NCBI RefSeq assembly: GCF_040676615.1
Contig: NZ_JBFAPI010000003.1
Coordinates: 248,001-312,000 of the forward strand
Direction of reading: 5' to 3'
Length of the DNA: 64,000 nucleotides
From: Asanoa sp040676615
GTDB taxonomy: Bacteria; Actinomycetota; Actinomycetes; Mycobacteriales; Micromonosporaceae
Shown: positions 60,101 to 64,000 of the stretch, in pieces
Numbering within the stretch: the first letter of the stretch is position 1
Layout: every line of letters starts with the position of its first letter
Notes under the pieces: generated by a model
Told to the model about the DNA's origin: nothing
The model's input: only the letters and a program-made list of their open reading frames with translations
The model's database searches: none
Position numbers and translations under genes: made by a program

Positions 60101-60134
60101 CAAGGGCCCCTTCCTATACGCAAGGCGCCCTTCC
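60101..60134. repeat. Short direct repeat, palindromic units (dispersed-element-like)
   Basis: CAAGGGCCCCTTCC (60101-60114) and CAAGGCGCCCTTCC (60121-60134) match at 12 of 14 bases with a 20-base period, joined by TATACG. Each unit is nearly self-complementary (AAGGGCCCCTT). I recall similar AAGGGGCCCCTT-type units dispersed between genes in Micromonospora-type genomes, but only this copy is in the window, so that link is from memory. Confidence 0.45.
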
Positions 60135-60620
60135 TCAGCTGGTGGCGATCGGTGCGACGGCGGCGTCGGTGAGGTGCACGAGGTCGGCCGGCGAGAGTTC
60201 GAGTTGGAGGCCGCGTTTGCCGGCCGACACGAAGATGGTCTCGAACGCCAGCGCCGAGTCGTCGAGCACGACCGGCAGCCGCGAGCGCTGCCCGAGCGGC
60301 GAGATGCCGCCGGTGACATAGCCGGTCGCGCGTTCGGCCGCCGCGGGCTCGGCCATCATCGCCCGTTTGGCGCCCAGCGTCGCGGCCAGCGCCTTCAGGT
60401 CGAGCGACCGGGCCACCGGGACGATGCCGACGCCGAGTTGGCCGTCGACGGTCGCGACCAGCGTCTTGAAAACCCTCGGCGGGTCGATGCGGAGCGCCGC
60501 CGCGACCGCCTCGCCGTACGCGGGCGTCTTCGGGTCGACGTCGTAGGGGTGCGTGGTGAACGGGACCTTCTCGCGGGTCAGCACCACGGTTGCGGGCGTT
60601 CCCCGGGCTGGCTTGGCCAC
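60135..60620 (-). CDS. ybaK: Cys-tRNA(Pro) deacylase, YbaK type
   Basis: Hydrolyses mischarged Cys-tRNA(Pro). The 161 residues show the YbaK fold: VVLTREKVPFTTHPYDVDPK, RVFKTLVATVDGQLGVGIVP with the catalytic Lys in FKTLV, ARSLDLKALAATLGAKRAMM, TGYVTGGISPLGQR and VSAGKRGLQLELSPADLVHL. ATG 60620. The upstream methyltransferase stop is 9 bases away, so the two are probably co-transcribed. Confidence 0.93.
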   Translation of the reverse strand: MAKPARGTPATVVLTREKVPFTTHPYDVDPKTPAYGEAVAAALRIDPPRVFKTLVATVDGQLGVGIVPVARSLDLKALAATLGAKRAMMAEPAAAERATGYVTGGISPLGQRSRLPVVLDDSALAFETIFVSAGKRGLQLELSPADLVHLTDAAVAPIATS

Positions 60621-60629
60621 CCCTTGAGG

Positions 60630-61805
60630 CTATCGGGCCACCGGTTGGGCCAGGACGGCTACCTGCGCACCGGCCACCCGGGTCAGCAACAGCGAGGTCG
60701 AGGCGCTGCCGGACAGCCGCAGGTCGCGGCGGAACCTGGCTGGATCCAGGGCGGAGCCGCGCTTGAGGATCTCGACCGTGCCCACGTCGCGGGCCCGCAG
60801 TTCGGCGCGCAACCGCTTGAGCGAGAACGGCAGCACGTCGGTCACCGCGAAACAGCGGCCGAACGTGGTCGGCGCGGCCTCCGAAGCCCACACGTAGGCG
60901 ATCGTCGGGTCACCCAGCCGGCCGTCGACCGTCGCCGCGAACTCGGCGACCAGCCCGGCCCGGACCACCGCGCCGTCCGGGTCGTAGAGGTAGTCGCCGA
61001 CCGGGCCGACCGGCGCGGCGACCGTCCCGGAACCGGTCAGCTCGGCCGCGACGCCGGCCCGCAGCACGGTCGCCCGGCGCGGCACCGCCGCCAGCGCGCC
61101 GCACCACAGGGTCGCCTCGACCACCTCCCGGTCGACGCTGACCAACTCGGTCTCGGCGCCGACCGGCGCCAGCGCGTGGTCGAACCCGGGTGCGACCTTG
61201 ACCGCGAGCCGCTCGGTCCGCTCCGCCAGCCCGGCCACGAAGTCCCACGACGGCGAATAGGCCGACGGGTCGAACACCCGGCGGCCACCGGTCGACCGGC
61301 GGGCCGGGTCGCAGAACACCGCGTCGAAACCGCCGGTGTCGAAGCCGGTCGCGTCGCCGCGTACCACCCGGAAGCGGTCGGCGACCCCGGCCGCCTCGGC
61401 GTTCGCGGCGGCGACCGCCGCGGTGGTCGCGTCGATCTCGACACCGACCACCTCGATACCCGCCCGAGCGGCCGCGATCGCGTCGGCGCCGATGCCGCAG
61501 CCGAGGTCGGCCAGGGTGCGCACGCCGGCCGCGACCAGCCGCCGGGCCCGCCGCCCGGCCACCACGGCACGGGTCGCCTGCTCCAGCCCGGCACGGGTGA
61601 AGAACATCTCGGCGGCGTCCGGGCCGAACTTGCCGGCCGCCTGGCGGCGCAGGGCCGCCTGGGTGAGCGCGGCGGCGGCCAGTTCGGGCGGGACGCCCGC
61701 GGAACGCAGCGCGGCCGCCGCGGCCAGCGGGTCGCCGCCGGCCAGGTCGGTCGCGGCGGTGAGCGCCGCGACACCGGCGGGGGTACGCAGGGCAGGCAGG
61801 TCCAC
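60630..61805 (-). CDS. THUMP-like domain SAM methyltransferase
   Basis: The 391-residue protein has an N-terminal helical part (residues 1-95, GKFGPDAAEMFFTRAGLEQA), a class I methyltransferase core (TLADLGCGIGADAIAAARAG; VVGVEIDATTAAVAAANAEA; FDAVFCDPARRSTGGRR), and a C-terminal THUMP-like domain (TFGRCFAVTDVLPFSLKRLR; VEILKRGSALDPARFRRDL). This family is common in actinobacteria; RNA is the likely but unproven substrate. GTG 61805 with AAGAAT 6 bases upstream (minus strand) may be leaderless. Its start faces the groES promoter. Confidence 0.85.
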   Translation of the reverse strand: MDLPALRTPAGVAALTAATDLAGGDPLAAAAALRSAGVPPELAAAALTQAALRRQAAGKFGPDAAEMFFTRAGLEQATRAVVAGRRARRLVAAGVRTLADLGCGIGADAIAAARAGIEVVGVEIDATTAAVAAANAEAAGVADRFRVVRGDATGFDTGGFDAVFCDPARRSTGGRRVFDPSAYSPSWDFVAGLAERTERLAVKVAPGFDHALAPVGAETELVSVDREVVEATLWCGALAAVPRRATVLRAGVAAELTGSGTVAAPVGPVGDYLYDPDGAVVRAGLVAEFAATVDGRLGDPTIAYVWASEAAPTTFGRCFAVTDVLPFSLKRLRAELRARDVGTVEILKRGSALDPARFRRDLRLSGSASTSLLLTRVAGAQVAVLAQPVAR

Positions 61806-61830
61806 GGACCCATTCTTCCGTGGCGGCTCG

Positions 61831-61857
61831 CTGGCACTCTCCTTGACGGAGTGCTAG
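61831..61857. promoter_or_regulatory. CIRCE element 1 (HrcA operator)
   Basis: CTGGCACTC (61831-61839), nine bases, GAGTGCTAG (61849-61857) matches the CIRCE consensus TTAGCACTC-N9-GAGTGCTAA at 15 of 18 arm positions. The spacer contains the promoter -35 TTGACG, so HrcA binding would block RNA polymerase. Confidence 0.9.
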
Positions 61858-61871
61858 TCGCGGCATAACCT
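61843..61871 (+). promoter_or_regulatory. groESL promoter
   Basis: TTGACG (61843-61848) and TAACCT (61866-61871) are separated by exactly 17 bases, a near-ideal housekeeping promoter. Transcription would start around 61878, inside CIRCE element 2, leaving a leader of about 142 bases. Confidence 0.85.
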
Positions 61872-61875
61872 GCGA

Positions 61876-61902
61876 TTAGCACTCTCGGTCTGAGGGTGCC
61901 AA
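61876..61902. promoter_or_regulatory. CIRCE element 2 (HrcA operator)
   Basis: TTAGCACTC (61876-61884) is a perfect left arm; after nine bases GGGTGCCAA (61894-61902) differs from GAGTGCTAA at two positions. It covers the transcription start and early leader. Two CIRCE copies before groES are typical of actinobacteria. Confidence 0.9.
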
Positions 61903-62019
61903 CAACGCCAGGCAGGCCCGGCACCCGCGACGACGGACCCGCCCTGGTGGCATGAGGCAAATTGGCGCCGGCCGGAAAGTCGGCCGGCTACGAACCTGAT
62001 ACCCCAGGAGGGTATGCCC

Positions 62020-62328
62020 GTGACTACCGCGACCAAGGTTGCGATCAAGCCTCTCGAGGACCGGATTCTCGTCCAGGCCAACGAGGCTGAGACGACCACG
62101 GCGTCGGGCATCGTGATCCCCGACACCGCCAAGGAGAAGCCGCAAGAGGGCACCGTCATCGCCGTCGGCCCCGGCCGGGTCGACGACAACGGCAACCGCG
62201 TTCCGGTTGACGTCAAGGTCGGCGACACGGTGATCTACTCGAAGTACGGCGGCACCGAGGTCAAGTACGCCGGCGAGGAGTACCTGGTGCTCTCCGCCCG
62301 CGACGTCCTCGCGGTCATCGAGAAGTAA
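62020..62328 (+). CDS. groES: Co-chaperonin GroES
   Basis: Heptameric lid of the GroEL chamber. The 102 residues have VAIKPLEDRILVQANEAETT, the mobile loop ETTTASGIVIPDTAKEKPQE, GTVIAVGPGRVDDNGNRVPV and the end EYLVLSARDVLAVIEK. I prefer GTG 62020, 7 bases after AGGAGGG (62006-62012); ATG 62014 would leave just one base between ribosome site and start. Under double CIRCE control. Confidence 0.97.
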   Translation: MTTATKVAIKPLEDRILVQANEAETTTASGIVIPDTAKEKPQEGTVIAVGPGRVDDNGNRVPVDVKVGDTVIYSKYGGTEVKYAGEEYLVLSARDVLAVIEK

Positions 62329-62347
62329 CTGATCAAGCTGAAGTGCG

Positions 62348-62385
62348 CGATGCCCCGGACCGGTTCTTCCCGGGCCGGGGCATCG
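62348..62385 (+). terminator. Hairpin between groES and groEL
   Basis: CGATGCCCCGG (62348-62358) and CCGGGGCATCG (62375-62385) pair perfectly over 11 bases around a 16-base loop. Position within a co-transcribed pair suggests attenuation or mRNA processing, which would raise groES over groEL or give separate stable halves. Confidence 0.7.
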
Positions 62386-62404
62386 TGTCTGTGAAGGGAC
62401 TTAA

Positions 62405-64000
62405 ATGGCGAAGATCCTGAGCTTCTCGGACGACGCCCGGCACCTTCTCGAGCACGGCGTCAACGCCCTCGCGGACACGGTCAAGGTCACTCTCGGCCCC
62501 CGCGGGCGCAACGTCGTCCTCGACAAGAAGTTCGGCGCTCCGACGATCACCAACGATGGTGTGACCATCGCCAAGGAGATCGAGCTCACCAACCCCTACG
62601 AGAACCTGGGTGCCCAGCTCGTCAAGGAGGTGGCGACCAAGACCAACGACGTGGCTGGTGACGGCACCACCACCGCGACGGTCCTGGCCCAGGCAATGGT
62701 CCGCGAGGGCCTGCGCAACGTCGCCGCGGGCGCCAGCCCGAGCGACCTCAAGCGCGGCATCGACGCTGCCGCCAACGCCATTTCCGAGGCGCTGCTCGGC
62801 AAGGCCGCCGATGTCGACACCAAGGGCTCCATCGCCAACGTCGCCACCATCTCGGCGCAGGACGCCACCATCGGCGAACTGATCTCCGAGGCGATGGAGC
62901 GGGTCGGCCGTGACGGTGTCATCACCGTCGAGGAAGGCTCGACCCTGGCGACCGAGCTGGAGATCACCGAGGGCCTGCAGTTCGACAAGGGCTACATCTC
63001 CCCGCACTTCGTGACCGACGCGGAGTCGCAGGAGGCCGTCCTCGACGAGCCCTACATCCTGATCACCACGCAGAAGATCTCAGCCGTCGAAGAGCTGCTC
63101 CCGCTGCTCGAGAAGGTCGTGCAGGCCGGCAAGCCGCTGCTGCTGATCGCCGAAGACGTCGAGGGCCAGGCCCTCGCGACGCTGGCGGTCAACGCGGTGC
63201 GCAAGACGCTGAAGATCGCCGCCGTCAAGGCGCCGGGCTTCGGCGACCGCCGCAAGCAGATGCTGCAGGACATCGCGATCCTGACCGGCGGCGAGGTGAT
63301 CGCCCCCGAGCTTGGCTACAAGCTCGACCAGGTCGGCCTCGACCAGCTCGGTTCGGCCCGCCGGATCGTCATCGACAAGGACAACACCACCGTCGTCGAC
63401 GGCGCCGGCAACGCGACCGAGGTCGCCGAGCGCGTCTCGCAGCTCCGCAAGGAGATCGAGGCCTCCGACTCCGACTGGGACAAGGAGAAGCTCGCCGAGC
63501 GGCTCGCCAAGCTGTCCGGCGGCATCGCGGTGATCAAGGCCGGCGGCGCCACCGAGGTGGAGCTCAAGGAGCGCAAGCACCGCATCGAAGACGCCATCGC
63601 CGCGACCAAGGCCGCGGTCGAAGAGGGCACCGTCCCCGGTGGCGGCGCCGCTCTCGTGCAGGTCGCGTCGGTGCTCGACGGCGACCTGGGCCTGACCGGC
63701 GACCAGAAGACCGGTGTCTCGATCGTCCGCAAGGCGCTCAACGAGCCGCTGCGCTGGATCGCCGAGAACGCCGGCCACGACGGCTACGTCGTCGTCGAGA
63801 AGGTGCGCGAGCTGGCCTGGGGCAACGGCCTCAACGCGGCCGACGACACCTTCGTCGACCTGGCCAAGGCCGGCATCATCGACCCGGTGAAGGTGACCCG
63901 CAACGCGGTCCTCAACGCCGCGTCGATCGCCGGGCTGCTGCTCACCACCGAGAGCCTGGTGGTCGAGAAGCCGGAGAAGGCGCAGCCCGCCGAGGGCGGC
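62405..64000 (+). CDS. groEL: Chaperonin GroEL, cut by the window end
   Basis: ATP-driven folding chamber. 532 codons are present from ATG 62405, ending in frame at 64000 with QPAEGG, so only the tail is missing. It begins MAKILSFSDDARHLLEHGVN; ATP-site residues lie in TLGPRGRNVVL, DGVTIAKEIEL and VAGDGTTTATVLAQAM; later VKAPGFGDRRKQML, GGIAVIKAGGATEVELKERK, EEGTVPGGGAALVQ and TRNAVLNAASIAGLLLTTES. The cut prevents telling whether the tail is His-rich (usual for the groES-linked GroEL1 of actinobacteria) or Gly-Gly-Met. GAAGGGA precedes the ATG. Confidence 0.97.
   Translation, partial: MAKILSFSDDARHLLEHGVNALADTVKVTLGPRGRNVVLDKKFGAPTITNDGVTIAKEIELTNPYENLGAQLVKEVATKTNDVAGDGTTTATVLAQAMVREGLRNVAAGASPSDLKRGIDAAANAISEALLGKAADVDTKGSIANVATISAQDATIGELISEAMERVGRDGVITVEEGSTLATELEITEGLQFDKGYISPHFVTDAESQEAVLDEPYILITTQKISAVEELLPLLEKVVQAGKPLLLIAEDVEGQALATLAVNAVRKTLKIAAVKAPGFGDRRKQMLQDIAILTGGEVIAPELGYKLDQVGLDQLGSARRIVIDKDNTTVVDGAGNATEVAERVSQLRKEIEASDSDWDKEKLAERLAKLSGGIAVIKAGGATEVELKERKHRIEDAIAATKAAVEEGTVPGGGAALVQVASVLDGDLGLTGDQKTGVSIVRKALNEPLRWIAENAGHDGYVVVEKVRELAWGNGLNAADDTFVDLAKAGIIDPVKVTRNAVLNAASIAGLLLTTESLVVEKPEKAQPAEGG

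Overview
This window is high-GC actinobacterial chromosome, most likely from a member of the Micromonosporaceae. The evidence is uniformly G/C-ending codons, many GTG starts, zinc-type S14, S4 and L36 ribosomal proteins, CIRCE-controlled groES-groEL, and many genes that start only 6-7 bases after a TANNNT -10 hexamer (apparently leaderless). I see no rRNA or tRNA gene, insertion sequence, prophage, integrase or CRISPR array. It reads as stable core chromosome with some accessory genes set into it.

Layout. 1-7717: the spc ribosomal operon, from the tail of rpmC (L29) through rpsQ, rplN, rplX, rplE, rpsN, rpsH, rplF, rplR, rpsE, rpmD and rplO, then secY, adk and map behind a 223-base gap that holds a strong hairpin and a probable promoter. 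7714-11139: three genes that separate spc from the alpha operon (an S9 peptidase with no canonical start codon, a methyltransferase and a DUF1707 membrane protein). 11168-15951: the alpha operon infA-rpmJ-rpsM-rpsK-rpsD-rpoA-rplQ with a recognisable promoter and terminator, followed by truA. 15957-24708: an anchored protein of unknown function, an RsmC-like methyltransferase, an ABC-F ATPase, and a probable envelope-glycoconjugate group (flippase-like membrane protein, GT4, methyltransferase; convergent GT2 and GT-C). 24892-30110: aldo/keto reductase, thiD with a hairpin over its ribosome site, and a giant membrane protein with a disordered repeat-rich tail. 30181-30721: a MazEF-type toxin-antitoxin pair. 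30842-34413: a HemD-like/winged-helix regulator, rplM-rpsI and glmM. 34410-38086: aminotransferase, TetR regulator and a DrrAB-type ABC exporter with a perfect inverted repeat between the divergent genes. 38101-42028: an MmpS-like protein with a coding minisatellite, and glmS.

42029-52685: an LLM-class oxidoreductase, a WXG100-like protein with its DUF1023 hydrolase partner, then the conserved chain acpS-nnrD-alr-hydrolase-tsaE-ung-tsaB-rimI-tsaD. This chain joins acyl-carrier activation, NAD(P)HX repair, D-alanine supply and the t6A tRNA-modification machinery, with a uracil-DNA glycosylase inserted. 52729-56225: two half-size ABC exporters whose ATP-site motifs are lost in a complementary way, so the pair can build only one ordinary ATPase site. 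56236-60046: a DUF1707 protein and a sugar ABC importer (XylF-like binding protein, single-domain ATPase, permease) with LacI-type palindromes upstream. 60135-61805: YbaK-like deacylase and a THUMP-like methyltransferase. 61831-64000: two CIRCE operators around a clear promoter, groES, and groEL cut by the window end.

Nothing here is a wholly new multi-gene system that I can defend. The items most worth a second look are the complementary ABC pair, the start-codon-less S9 peptidase, the SD-covering hairpin of thiD, the DUF1023/WXG100 pair, the FSGFG-repeat membrane protein, and the compact palindromic control regions at glmS, rplM, the TetR/ABC pair and the ABC exporter.
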